Source of the DNA: Rubrivivax sp.
Lineage (GTDB): Bacteria; Pseudomonadota; Gammaproteobacteria; Burkholderiales; Burkholderiaceae_C
Length of the DNA: 64,000 bases
Reading direction: 5' to 3'
Assembly (NCBI GenBank): GCA_016719535.1
Contig: JADJYX010000017.1
Span: 1-64,000, forward strand
Every line of letters begins with the position of its first letter. The first letter of the stretch is position 1. Both the position numbers and the translations under genes were made by a program. Positions 18,111 to 26,572 of this stretch are shown here, in pieces. The notes under the pieces are model-generated. The model was not told where the DNA came from and did no database searches. It worked only from the letters and a program-made list of their open reading frames with translations.

Positions 18111-18896
18111 TCAGGTCCCTTTGAACTCGGCCTTGCGCTTCTCGAGGAACGCGCGGCAGCCCTCGTGCGCATCGTTGCTGTCGAGCACCAGGCCGATCAT
18201 CGCCTGCTCGTGCGCCAGCGCGGCGGGCAGCGGCATCTCCAGGCCCTGGCGCAAGGTGCGCTTGAGCAGCTTCAGCACCAGCGGCGACTTCTCTGCGATG
18301 CGCGTCGCCAGCGCCAGCGTCTCGTCCAGCAGCTTCGCACGCGGCACGGTGCGGTTGCACAGCCCGAGCGCCACCGCCTCGGCGGCGCTGATCTGGTCGC
18401 CAGTGAACATCAGCTCCTTGGCGCGGCACAGCGGGATCTGGCGAATCAAGCGCTGCGTGCCGCCCGCGCCGGGAAACAGCCCGAGCGTGATCTCGGGCAG
18501 GCCGAGCTTGGCTTCCTCGGCCACCAGGCGAATGTCCAGCGCCAGCAGCAACTCGGTGCCGCCGCCCAGCGCCCAGCCGTTGATGGCGCCCAGCGTCGGC
18601 TTGTCGCAGTTGTCGAAGCGCGTGAACAGGCGATGGATGACTTCGGCGAACTGTTCGTAGTGCGGCAGCCCGCGCCGGCTGTCGAGATCGGCGATGTCGC
18701 CACCGGCCACAAAGGCGCGTTCACCGGCGCCGGTAACGACGATGGCACGCACCGCATCGTCGGCCTCGAAGGCCGCGAGCGCGGCGTCGAGCGCATGCAT
18801 GGTGGGCACGTCGATGGCGTTCAGAGTCTTCGTCCGGTTGATCGTCAACAGGCCCACCGGGCCGCGCTTTTCGCTCAGGATGCTGTCGTTGGCCAT
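18111..18896 (-). CDS. Enoyl-CoA hydratase/isomerase family protein (between E1beta and E2)
   Basis: This 261-residue crotonase-fold protein has AFVAGGDIADL and GGGTELLLALDIRLV oxyanion segments and PEITLGLFPGAGGTQR, whose Glu is typical of active hydratases. ATG 18896 has GGAG upstream; an upstream ATG at 18914 overlaps the E1beta stop (ATGA) and is the alternative. Insertion between the E1beta and E2 genes is unusual for a plain 2-oxoacid dehydrogenase operon and links the complex to an acyl-CoA pathway. Confidence 0.88.
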   Translation of the reverse strand: MANDSILSEKRGPVGLLTINRTKTLNAIDVPTMHALDAALAAFEADDAVRAIVVTGAGERAFVAGGDIADLDSRRGLPHYEQFAEVIHRLFTRFDNCDKPTLGAINGWALGGGTELLLALDIRLVAEEAKLGLPEITLGLFPGAGGTQRLIRQIPLCRAKELMFTGDQISAAEAVALGLCNRTVPRAKLLDETLALATRIAEKSPLVLKLLKRTLRQGLEMPLPAALAHEQAMIGLVLDSNDAHEGCRAFLEKRKAEFKGT

Positions 18897-18910
18897 GCGT
18901 GTCTCCATGT

Positions 18911-19873
18911 TCATTCGAGGGTGCGGCGCACGGCCTTGACGATGGCCGCGGTACCGATGTTGTAGCCCTGCTCCAGCGACTTGGCGAAGGGCACCGGCAT
19001 GAAGGGGGCGCCGACCCGCACCACCGGCGCATCGAGTTCGTCGAAGCCCTCGTCGACGATGGTCGCCGCGATTTCGGCGCCGATGCCGAAGGCCTGCACC
19101 GCCTCGTGCACGATCACCGCGCGGTGGGTGCGCGCCAGCGACGCCAGCACGGTGGCCCGGTCCCAGGGCTGCAGGCTGCGCAGGTCGATCACCTCGACAT
19201 CGACGCCCTCGCCGGCCAGTTCCTGCGCCGCCGCCAGCGAGGTGTGCACGGTCGCGCCGTAGGTCACCAGCGTCACGTCGCGGCCGGCGCGAACGGTCCT
19301 GGCCTTGCCGATCACGTCGCGCACCGACACGTCGACCAGGCCCTTGCTGCCGTACAGGCCCTTGTGCTCGATGAAGATGACAGGGTCCGGGTCTTCGATG
19401 GCGGCGCGCAGCAGGCCGTAGGCATCGGCCGGCGTGGCCGCGCACACCACCTTGAGGCCGGGCACGTGCGCGAGCCAGGCTTCGAGACATTGCGAATGCT
19501 GCGGCCCGGCGCTCAAACCGCCGCCGTGCGGCGTGCGCAGCACCATCGGCACGCTGCACTGGCCACCGAACATGAAGCGCGCCTTGGCAGCCTGGTTCAC
19601 CAGGGCGTCCATCGCCAGCGTGATGAAGTCCATGAACATGATCTCGACCACCGGGCGCAGGCCCGACAGCGCCGCGCCCACTGCGGCGGAGACGATGCTC
19701 GCCTCGGAGATCGGGGTGTCGAGCACGCGCTTCGGCCCGAACTCGTCGAGCAGGCCGCGCGTGGCCTTGAACGAGCCGCCGGGCGCACCGATGTCCTCGC
19801 CCATCACGATCACGCGCGGGTCGGCGGCCATGCTGTCGCGCAGCGCCTGCGCGACGCTGGCCATGTACTTCAT
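18911..19873 (-). CDS. 2-oxoacid dehydrogenase E1 component, beta subunit
   Basis: This 320-residue transketolase-like subunit begins MKYMASVAQ and contains GEDIGAPGG, TPISEASIVSAAVG and the phosphate/cofactor segment RTPHGGG, as in acetoin and branched-chain 2-oxoacid dehydrogenases. It forms a heterotetramer with E1alpha, encoded 17 bases upstream, and carries out ThDP-dependent decarboxylation and transfer to E2 lipoate. The C-terminal segment (HEAVQAFGIGAEIAA) fits the family. The substrate could be a branched 2-oxoacid, pyruvate or acetoin. Confidence 0.9.
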   Translation of the reverse strand: MKYMASVAQALRDSMAADPRVIVMGEDIGAPGGSFKATRGLLDEFGPKRVLDTPISEASIVSAAVGAALSGLRPVVEIMFMDFITLAMDALVNQAAKARFMFGGQCSVPMVLRTPHGGGLSAGPQHSQCLEAWLAHVPGLKVVCAATPADAYGLLRAAIEDPDPVIFIEHKGLYGSKGLVDVSVRDVIGKARTVRAGRDVTLVTYGATVHTSLAAAQELAGEGVDVEVIDLRSLQPWDRATVLASLARTHRAVIVHEAVQAFGIGAEIAATIVDEGFDELDAPVVRVGAPFMPVPFAKSLEQGYNIGTAAIVKAVRRTLE

Positions 19874-19890
19874 CTCGGTCGGGCCGGCGC

Positions 19891-20862
19891 TCAAGAGGTC
19901 GTCTCCGTGTAGACGCCGGCAAAGGCGGGTTCGAAAGCCGGCAGGCCATCGGCGCGCGCACCTGCGATCGCCGCTTCGATGCGCTGTGCCACCTCGGCGG
20001 CCGCCGCATCCAGCGCCTGGGCGGCGACGCCCGCGGCGAGCAAGGCCGCGTGCGTGCGCGCCAGCGGATCGGTCTTGACGCCCGCCTGCATCTCGTCGGC
20101 GCTGCGGTACTTCTGCGGGTCGCCTTCGAAGTGGCCGCGCACGCGGTGCGTCTTGCACTCGAGCACGCGCGGGCCGTGGCCTTCGCGGATCGCAGCCACC
20201 GCGCGAGCGGCCGCGTCGGCAACCGCGAGCACATCGTTGCCGTCCACGCCTTCGTGAACGATGCCGAAGGCCGCAGCCAACGCATCCAGCCGGGCCGCGA
20301 ACTGGCGCGAGGTGGGCGAGAACTCGGACCAGCCGTTGTTCTCGCACACCAGCAGCAGCGGCGACTTCCACAGCGCGGCCATGTTCAGCGTCTCGTGCAG
20401 CACGCCTTCGGCCATCGCGCCGTCGCCGAAGAAGCTGACGGCCAGCCCGCCGCTGCCCAGCACCGACTGCGCGATGGCGCTGCCCAGCGCGATCGGGATG
20501 CCGGCACCGACGATGCCATTGGCACCCAGGATGCCCAGGCTGGTATCGGCCACGTGCATCGAGCCGCCACGGCCCTGGCAGATGCCGCCGGCACGGCCCA
20601 TGATCTCCTTGAAGAAGCCGTCCAGCGCCAGCCCGCGCGCCAGCACATGACCGTGCCCCCGGTGCGTGGTGGCCAGCGTGTCGCCGGGTGCGAGCGCCGA
20701 TGTCACGCCGGCGGCGATCGCTTCCTGGCCGACACTGAGGTGGATGAAGCCCGGCACCTCGCCGTCGGCAAACAGTTTCGTCAGTGCCGTCTCTGCCTGG
20801 CGCACCAGCAGCATCGTGCGGTACAGCGCGAACAGGCGTTCGCTGTCCTTCGCGGCCGCCAT
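19891..20862 (-). CDS. 2-oxoacid dehydrogenase E1 component, alpha subunit
   Basis: This 323-residue ThDP-binding subunit has the GDG...NN cofactor motif (FFGDGAMAEG ... CENNGWSE), the HRGHGH block and RVRGHFEGDPQKYR, typical of acetoin/pyruvate dehydrogenase E1alpha. ATG 20862 follows the upstream enoyl-CoA hydratase stop by 2 bases; an in-frame extension to 20901 overlaps that gene and is not needed. Together with E1beta and E2 it makes a complete E1-E2 set lacking E3, which is usually borrowed from central metabolism. Confidence 0.9.
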   Translation of the reverse strand: MAAAKDSERLFALYRTMLLVRQAETALTKLFADGEVPGFIHLSVGQEAIAAGVTSALAPGDTLATTHRGHGHVLARGLALDGFFKEIMGRAGGICQGRGGSMHVADTSLGILGANGIVGAGIPIALGSAIAQSVLGSGGLAVSFFGDGAMAEGVLHETLNMAALWKSPLLLVCENNGWSEFSPTSRQFAARLDALAAAFGIVHEGVDGNDVLAVADAAARAVAAIREGHGPRVLECKTHRVRGHFEGDPQKYRSADEMQAGVKTDPLARTHAALLAAGVAAQALDAAAAEVAQRIEAAIAGARADGLPAFEPAFAGVYTETTS

Positions 20863-20864
20863 GC

Positions 20865-21674
20865 TCAGGCGCCGCTGCCAGGCTTGCGCTTGGCCGGCCA
20901 CTCGAAGGCCCGCGGCTGCTTGTTCAGGAAGCGCGCCACCGCGTCCTGGTGGTAGTCGGTCTTCATCACCATGGCCTGCGCCGCGGCCTCGAGTTCGGAC
21001 AGCGTGTCCTGGTCGAGGTTGAAAGAGCGGTTGAGGATGTTCTTCGAAATGCCGATGGCCTGCGTGGCCGCGCCGTGGAAGCGCGCCGCCATCGCCAGCG
21101 CCTCGTCGAGCAACTGGTCTTCGGGCACAACTTCGTAGACGATGCCGAGCGAGCGCGCTTCTTCGGCATCGACCTCACGCGCCGAAAACACCAGTTCCTT
21201 GGCACGCATCAGGCCGACCACACGGGGCAGCAGGTAGAACGCGCCGAGGTCGGGCACCAGCCCGACGCGCGTGAACACCGCGCAGAAGCGCGCGCTCGGC
21301 GTGGCCAGCACGAAGTCGCAGGCCAGCGACAGGATGAAGCCGGCGCCGAAGGCCGGGCCGTGCACCGCCGCGATCACCGGCTTTTCGAGGTTGACCAGCT
21401 CGCGGAACCAGACATGCAGGCGGCGGATGCGGTCGCGGTCGGCGAACACCGGGCGCTTCTCGGACGACAGCGACTTCAGGTCGCCCCCGGCGCAGAAGGC
21501 CTTGCCGCTGCCGGTAATGACGACGGCGCGCACCTCGGCGGTGTCGCGGGCCTCGTACACCGCCTCTGCAATGCCCTGGCGCATTTCCAGGTCGAAGGCG
21601 TTGCGCAGCTCGGGCTTGTTCAGCCGGATGACCAGCGTGGCGCCGTGGCGCTCACGGAGAACGGAATCGCTCAT
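20865..21674 (-). CDS. Enoyl-CoA hydratase/isomerase family protein (operon B, third gene)
   Basis: This 269-residue crotonase-fold protein has AFCAGGDLKSL and GAGFILSLACDFVLA. The position after the second oxyanion segment reads RVGLVPDLGAFYLLPR, with Asp rather than the usual Glu, so an isomerase, hydrolase or specialised hydratase activity is possible. It overlaps the upstream acyl-CoA dehydrogenase stop (ATGA) and ends 2 bases before E1alpha. It is one of three crotonase-fold genes in the catabolic region. Confidence 0.88.
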   Translation of the reverse strand: MSDSVLRERHGATLVIRLNKPELRNAFDLEMRQGIAEAVYEARDTAEVRAVVITGSGKAFCAGGDLKSLSSEKRPVFADRDRIRRLHVWFRELVNLEKPVIAAVHGPAFGAGFILSLACDFVLATPSARFCAVFTRVGLVPDLGAFYLLPRVVGLMRAKELVFSAREVDAEEARSLGIVYEVVPEDQLLDEALAMAARFHGAATQAIGISKNILNRSFNLDQDTLSELEAAAQAMVMKTDYHQDAVARFLNKQPRAFEWPAKRKPGSGA

Positions 21675-22819
21675 GTCTTGAATCCCAGATCGCGCGCAAT
21701 GATGTTGCGCTGGATGTCGCTGGTGCCCTCGCCGATGACGTAGACGAGGGCGTCGCGGTGGATGCGGCCGACCGGGTACTCGCGCATGATCCCGGCGCCG
21801 CCGTGGATGCGGATCGCGGCCTCGCTGACCGAGACCGCCGCCTCGCTGGCCACCAGCTTGACCTTGGCGGCGGTGGCGGCGTCCAGCGTACCTTGGTCGA
21901 CCCGCCAGGCGCCGTAGTACACCAGCCAGCGCGCGGCCTCGATCTGCGCGGCCATGTCGGCCAGGCGGTGGCCCACGGCCTGGTAGTCGCCGATGCGCTT
22001 GCCGGCCACGATGCGGTCGCGGGCGTAGGCCAGCGCCGCCTCGTAGGCCGCGCGCGCCATGCCCAGCGCGTTGGCGGCCACGCCGACGCGGTTCTCGCTC
22101 AACGAGTCGAGGATCACCGGGTAGGTGCCCTCGCGCCCGCCGAGCAGGGCCTCGTCGGGCACGAGCACGTTGTCGAAGTGGATCAGCGCGGTCTCGGAGC
22201 CGCGGATGCCCTCCTTGCGCAGCTTGGACATGGCCACGCCGGCGTTGGGCAGCTCGACGATGAACAGGCTGATCGCCTCGGGCGTGAGCTCGGGCCGTGT
22301 GCGCGCCGCCACCAGCATGAAGTCGGCGATCGGCGCGTTCGTGATGTAGAGCTTGCTGCCGTCGATGCGCCAGCCACCGGGCACGCGCGTGGCCTTGGTG
22401 CGCAAGGCGCGCACGTTGGAGCCGCTGTCGGGTTCGCTCAGGGCGAAGGCGGCGATCTTCTGCCCTGCCAGCGCCGGCACGAAACAGCGCGTGCGCTGCT
22501 CGGGCGTGCCGGCGCGCCAGATCGGCCAGATGCCCAGGTGCGAATGCGCCGACCAACTCGATGCGAAGGCCTGGCTGCAGAAGCTCAGTTCCTCGCGCAC
22601 GATGCAGTCGCTGATCTTGTCCATGCCGCTGCCGCCGTCGGCCTCGGGGTAGCGCACGCCGAGCAGGCCGAGTTCACCCCAGCGCCGGAACACGTCGCGC
22701 GGGAAGGACTCTTCTTCTTCGGCCGGCGTCACCAGCGGCGCCAGCTCATCACGGCACATGCGGCGCACCGTCTCGCGCACAGCCTCGTGTTCAGCGGAAA
22801 AGCCAAAATCCAGGCTCAT
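21671..22819 (-). CDS. Acyl-CoA dehydrogenase 2
   Basis: This 382-residue flavoprotein starts at ATG 22819 and overlaps the IclR stop by 4 bases. It shows the FAD block AFALSEPDSGSNVRAL, SKLYITNAP, and the C-terminal IRIHGGAGIMREYPVGRIHRD plus EGTSDIQRNIIARDLG, all standard for short/medium-chain acyl-CoA dehydrogenases. It performs alpha,beta-desaturation of an acyl-CoA with ETF as acceptor. Its position as second gene of operon B, directly under IclR control, supports a pathway-specific role. Confidence 0.9.
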   Translation of the reverse strand: MSLDFGFSAEHEAVRETVRRMCRDELAPLVTPAEEEESFPRDVFRRWGELGLLGVRYPEADGGSGMDKISDCIVREELSFCSQAFASSWSAHSHLGIWPIWRAGTPEQRTRCFVPALAGQKIAAFALSEPDSGSNVRALRTKATRVPGGWRIDGSKLYITNAPIADFMLVAARTRPELTPEAISLFIVELPNAGVAMSKLRKEGIRGSETALIHFDNVLVPDEALLGGREGTYPVILDSLSENRVGVAANALGMARAAYEAALAYARDRIVAGKRIGDYQAVGHRLADMAAQIEAARWLVYYGAWRVDQGTLDAATAAKVKLVASEAAVSVSEAAIRIHGGAGIMREYPVGRIHRDALVYVIGEGTSDIQRNIIARDLGFKT

Positions 22820-23622
22820 CGATTCCCGCCCTCGTCCCGCGCCGGCCCGGATACCGCCCGCGATACCAGCGCCGCCCGGTCTCTGAGTTCTTCGCCCAGC
22901 GCCTTGATCGCGGAGCGCGGCAACTGGGCCGTGAACCCGGTGCCGCTGATGGCCATCATGGGTGTGCCGGCCGAATCCACGACAGCACATGAAACGCTCG
23001 TCACGCCCTTGACGTAGCAGCCCGCGTCGACCGCGTAACCCTTGCGGGCCGCTTCATCCACGCTGCGCATGTAGGCATCGAAGCCCGGTGGATCGTCCCA
23101 GCGCAGCGCCTCGACGCGGCGCCGCAACTCGGCCCGGGTCAGGCCCGAGTGGGCCGCCATGCTGCGGCCGAGCGCCGAAATGAACATCGGCAATCGCTGC
23201 CCGATGTTCATGTGCACGCGCATCGTTGCATCGTTGTCGGCACGATCCACAAGCACCACCCGCTCCTCTGAGGCTCGATGCCAGAGCGTGGCCGTCACGC
23301 CGTGGCTTGCGGCAATCGACTCCAGGTGGGGATGAACAAGACGTGCGTAAGACGCTGTCTCAAGCGCGCCCTTGGCCAGCTCCACCAGCCCCAAGCCGAC
23401 CCGGTAGGTTTTGGTCGTTTCGTCGAAGGTCACGAGCCTTTCGTGAACCAAGGTCTTCAGCAGATTGAAGCAGGTGCTCGAGTTCAGACCGAGATCGCGA
23501 GAAATGCGACTGACCCCCACCGGGGTGGCCGCGATCGACAGATAACGCACGACCGCAAGCCCACTGGCCAGCGCGCCAACAACTTTCTCTGGCATTTCGA
23601 TACGGTCCATGCGCAAGTTCAT
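22816..23622 (-). CDS. IclR family transcriptional regulator
   Basis: This is a 268-residue regulator with an N-terminal winged helix (residues about 15-75; VSRISRDLGLNSSTCFNLLKTL) and a C-terminal IclR effector domain with YAVDAGCYVKGVTSVSCAV and ISGTGF segments. ATG 23622 is chosen; ATG 23610 and a TTG at 23637 are possible. It is the promoter-proximal gene of operon B, with a 4-base overlap to the dehydrogenase gene, and is divergent from the TctC-type gene, so the 103-bp gap probably carries its binding site. IclR proteins usually sense small organic acids. Confidence 0.9.
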   Translation of the reverse strand: MNLRMDRIEMPEKVVGALASGLAVVRYLSIAATPVGVSRISRDLGLNSSTCFNLLKTLVHERLVTFDETTKTYRVGLGLVELAKGALETASYARLVHPHLESIAASHGVTATLWHRASEERVVLVDRADNDATMRVHMNIGQRLPMFISALGRSMAAHSGLTRAELRRRVEALRWDDPPGFDAYMRSVDEAARKGYAVDAGCYVKGVTSVSCAVVDSAGTPMMAISGTGFTAQLPRSAIKALGEELRDRAALVSRAVSGPARDEGGNR

Positions 23623-23725
23623 CAATGCTGAAGACAAGCGAGCGATGTTGACATGACGGAACAGATGCGTCTAGACTTTTTCGCCATACAGATGCTTATT
23701 TTCTATAGCGAATGGTGAACTAAAT
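23623..23725. promoter_or_regulatory. Divergent promoter region IclR/operon B versus TctC-type gene
   Basis: This is the only AT-richer stretch in this part of the window. It contains TTCGC at 23680-23684 and GCGAA at 23708-23712, forming spaced inverted arms, and an A/T-rich segment (TTATTTTCTATAG) suited to a promoter in either direction. It is the expected target of the neighbouring IclR protein. No exact -35/-10 pair is assigned. Confidence 0.45.
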
Positions 23726-24688
23726 ATGAACTTGACCCGACGCATGATCTTCACGCTGCCGATGTTCGCCACCGGCCCGCTGAAGGCCCAAGAGAGTTAT
23801 CCGGCAAGACCGATCACCCTCGTCATTCCGTCGGTCGCAGGCGGCATCCTCGACACGATCGGGCGCATCGTGGGCCGGAGCCTGGAGCCGCTGGGTCAGA
23901 CGGTCGTTTATCAGAACGTCCCTGGCGCCGGCAGCATCCTTGGGACCGACGTGGTCGCCAAGGCGGCAGCCGACGGCTACACGCTCGCAGTGGTGGCCAC
24001 CAGCCACGCCATCAACCCGAGCGTCTACGCGAAGATGCCGTATGACACCGGCCGCGACCTGGCGCCGGTCGCTCACACCGTCAATCTGACCAACCTGCTC
24101 GTCGTCAACCCTGCGGTGCAGGCCAACAACCTGCAGGAGTTGATAACGCTGGCCAAGCGCAAACCGGGCAGCCTGACCTTCGGCTCGGCGGGCATCGGCC
24201 AATCGAACCACCTTTCGGGAGAGATGCTCCGCGTCGCCGCTGGCATCGACATCGTGCATGTGCCCTACAAGGGCAGCGCCGCGGCAATGAACGACGTGCT
24301 GGCCGGTCACATCTCGATGATGTTCGTCGACCTGCTGTCGGCCATGCCGCACGTCAAGGCAGGAAAGTTGAGGGTGATGGCGGCAACCGGCTTGCAGCGG
24401 TCCGCCTCGGCGCCGGACATCCCGACGCTTCACGAATCCGGCCTGACCGGGTTCAACGGCAATTCCTGGCTCGGCCTGGTCGGCCGCGCCGGGACGCCAA
24501 AGTCGGTCATCGACAACCTCAGCGCCACCGTGACCCACGGTCTTCGGGACAGTGCGATGCGCCAGCGGCTGCTTGCACAAGGGGTTGAACCTGTCGGCGG
24601 CTCAGCGGAAGAGTTCGCCAACTTCCTCGAGATTGAGACCAAGCGCTATGCCGCCGCTGTCTTGGCGGCCGGTATCAAGCGCGAGTAG
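23726..24688 (+). CDS. Bug/TctC family tripartite tricarboxylate-type binding protein
   Basis: This 320-residue periplasmic solute-binding protein has an N-terminal twin-arginine-like leader (LTRRMIFTLPMF) and mature start near QESYPARPITLVIP. Family segments are GGILDTIGRIVG, NVPGAGSILGTDVVAKAAADGYT and HVPYKGSAAAMNDVLAGHI. Bug proteins are greatly expanded in Burkholderiales and bind small carboxylates; many are orphans without membrane subunits, as here. It is divergent from IclR and may be controlled by it. The ligand is unknown. Confidence 0.88.
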   Translation: MNLTRRMIFTLPMFATGPLKAQESYPARPITLVIPSVAGGILDTIGRIVGRSLEPLGQTVVYQNVPGAGSILGTDVVAKAAADGYTLAVVATSHAINPSVYAKMPYDTGRDLAPVAHTVNLTNLLVVNPAVQANNLQELITLAKRKPGSLTFGSAGIGQSNHLSGEMLRVAAGIDIVHVPYKGSAAAMNDVLAGHISMMFVDLLSAMPHVKAGKLRVMAATGLQRSASAPDIPTLHESGLTGFNGNSWLGLVGRAGTPKSVIDNLSATVTHGLRDSAMRQRLLAQGVEPVGGSAEEFANFLEIETKRYAAAVLAAGIKRE

Positions 24689-24835
24689 TCGCCGGTCCGG
24701 CCGCAGCGGATGCGGTGAAGACCCGATGCCCGTAATAACCCGCAATCCCACGCCTTTACGTGGGTGTTGGTACCGCGCCTAGGTAGGGCAAACATCGTCG
24801 GGTATCCACGGTGGAGACAGGCCGGCAAGATTGGT

Positions 24836-24849
24836 CTAACGTTAGTTAG
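24836..24849. promoter_or_regulatory. Putative operator upstream of the porin gene
   Basis: CTAACGTTAGTTAG reads CTAACTAACGTTAG on the other strand, one mismatch from the element at 13309-13322. It lies 117 bases before the porin start within a 277-base gap that also holds two small hairpins (CCCACG/CGTGGG near 24748-24765 and CGCCCGC/GCGGGCG shortly before the porin ribosome site). It likely binds the same regulator as operon A. Confidence 0.55.
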
Positions 24850-24965
24850 TCGTCAAGAAATAGCAGCGGCCTCGCAGCGTGTGCCGCTGCTGAGCCAGTC
24901 CAAACCGCAGTCGGTTCCCCACACGCCCGCACTGCGGGCGTTTCATCCCACCAAGGAGACAGGCA

Positions 24966-26060
24966 ATGATCTTTCGACATCTTCTCGTTGGCACGCTCGG
25001 CATATCGGCTGCCGCAGTTGCACAGGCCCAATCCACCGTAACGCTGTACGGCCTACTGGACGTCGCGCCCGCCGTGTTCAGTCGAACCAATGCAGCCGAC
25101 GATCGCATGGTCAAGCTCAACTCCGACACGGGAAGTTCATCGCGCTTTGGCCTGAGAGGCACTGAAGATCTCGGCGGCGGTCTCTCCGCGTTCTTCAACC
25201 TCGAGTCGCCCATTGACCCGAAGAACGGCACGGCTGCCGGGGGCGCGAGTTCCGGCTCGTGCAACGCCGCCGCAGGTTGTGCTGCGGCAACCGGTGCGGC
25301 GTTTTGGCGCCGCAATTCCTATGTCGGGCTTAAGGGGTCGTTTGGCGAAATCACACTGGGCCGCAACTACACCGCAGCCATCATCAAGCAGGCAGGCACA
25401 CTCAGTGCCACTCCTTCCGGCATCAATACCGGCATGGGCCTAACACTGCTGTCTCAAGGCCTCAGCAACGACTTCTGGAACAGCAACCAGATTCGTTACG
25501 ACAGCCCGCGGCTGGGGCCTATCGACTTCGCCGTGCACGTTGCTGCAGGTGAAGGCGGCCTGGGCAAGAGCTATGGCGGCAACATGCGCTTCCTGCAGGG
25601 GCCCGTAGTGGTTTCGCTGAGCGCCCAGAAGGACGAGAACCTCGCCAGCAAGAGTGTCACCTGGACCATGATTTCCGGTTCGTACGACTTCGGCGGATTC
25701 AAGCTCCACGCCGGGGCCAACAAGGTCGACAACAGCGACGCCGTGGTGGGCTTCGTCAACTCCAACCTTTGGACCGTCGGCGCCAGTTTCAAGGCCACCG
25801 ACTTGTTGACCGTGGCGGCGCAGTACTGGACGGTGAAGGAGAAGGTCGGTGTCTCCACGTCCAGCAAGCTGCTGGTTCTGAATGCGGACTATGCGCTCTC
25901 CAAGCGCAGCGCCCTCTACGTCTTGTTCGGCAACGTCGACAACAAGGATCTGGGGATCGCACCGTTGTGGGGCAATCAGAACTTTTCTGGCGCCGGCAAT
26001 GTCATTGTCGCCAATGACAAGAGCAATGGCCTGGCCATGGGCATCCGCCACACCTTTTGA
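24966..26060 (+). CDS. Outer-membrane porin (Gram-negative, OmpC_4-like)
   Basis: This 364-residue porin has a signal peptide ending AVAQA, then QSTVTLYGLLDVAP, the hallmark start of betaproteobacterial trimeric porins. The strand pattern includes SSRFGLRGTEDLGGGLSAFF and RNSYVGLKGSFGEITLGR, and the protein ends in the required C-terminal Phe (GIRHTF). AAGGAGA precedes the ATG. It sits between the binding-protein and thiolase genes and carries the shared operator upstream, so it probably imports the pathway substrate across the outer membrane. Confidence 0.92.
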   Translation: MIFRHLLVGTLGISAAAVAQAQSTVTLYGLLDVAPAVFSRTNAADDRMVKLNSDTGSSSRFGLRGTEDLGGGLSAFFNLESPIDPKNGTAAGGASSGSCNAAAGCAAATGAAFWRRNSYVGLKGSFGEITLGRNYTAAIIKQAGTLSATPSGINTGMGLTLLSQGLSNDFWNSNQIRYDSPRLGPIDFAVHVAAGEGGLGKSYGGNMRFLQGPVVVSLSAQKDENLASKSVTWTMISGSYDFGGFKLHAGANKVDNSDAVVGFVNSNLWTVGASFKATDLLTVAAQYWTVKEKVGVSTSSKLLVLNADYALSKRSALYVLFGNVDNKDLGIAPLWGNQNFSGAGNVIVANDKSNGLAMGIRHTF

Positions 26061-26098
26061 TGTCTCCTAGGTTGCCCCTCAGCGGGGGCATCCTTTGC

Positions 26099-26130
26099 GC
26101 GGCGGGAGGAAACTCCCGCCGCTTTTTTTT
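26099..26130 (+). terminator. Rho-independent terminator of the porin gene
   Basis: A perfect 9-bp GC-rich stem (GCGGCGGGA / TCCCGCCGC) with a 6-base loop is followed by eight T residues, 39 bases after the porin stop. It ends just before the convergent DUF35 gene. Confidence 0.93.
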
Positions 26131-26140
26131 GTTCCTGTGG

Positions 26141-26572
26141 TCAGCGGCGAGTCGGCCTGAAACGCGGCAACGCAACTTGGTCGTTGATGGAATCGCAGAC
26201 CAACTCCACAGCCATGTCGAATTGCACGGCCATGGGATCTCCGCCGACCAACGAACTGATCATCCGCGGCCCTTCGGCCAGTTCGACCAACAACACGGCA
26301 TAGGGCGTGTCTTGCTTAAAGGCAGGGCCTGGTGCGCGATGCACGACGCTGAAGGAATGCACGACGCCGCGCCCGCTGGCGGCGCGATGCTCGAGGGCCT
26401 CGCTGCCGCATTGGCGACAGATCGACTGCTGATAGAACTGGACGTGGCCGCAGTCAGTGCAGTGTTGCAGTAGCAGCTGACCGTCCTTCAGACCCTGCCA
26501 GTAGGCCTGCGAGTCCAAGTCGGGCGTGGGTAGCGGCTTGATGTGGGCTTCCTTGGGTTCGATGCGTCTCAC
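26141..26572 (-). CDS. DUF35/OB-fold zinc-ribbon partner of thiolase 3
   Basis: This 143-residue protein has a zinc ribbon CTDCG ... CRQCGS and OB-fold GRGVVHSFSVVHRAPG. The start is a GTG at 26572 that overlaps the thiolase 3 stop (GTGA), so the two are translationally coupled; the longer in-frame reading to 26677 lies inside the thiolase gene. As in the two other pairs, it should bind the thiolase-fold partner and shape its acyl-CoA pocket. Confidence 0.85.
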   Translation of the reverse strand: MRRIEPKEAHIKPLPTPDLDSQAYWQGLKDGQLLLQHCTDCGHVQFYQQSICRQCGSEALEHRAASGRGVVHSFSVVHRAPGPAFKQDTPYAVLLVELAEGPRMISSLVGGDPMAVQFDMAVELVCDSINDQVALPRFRPTRR

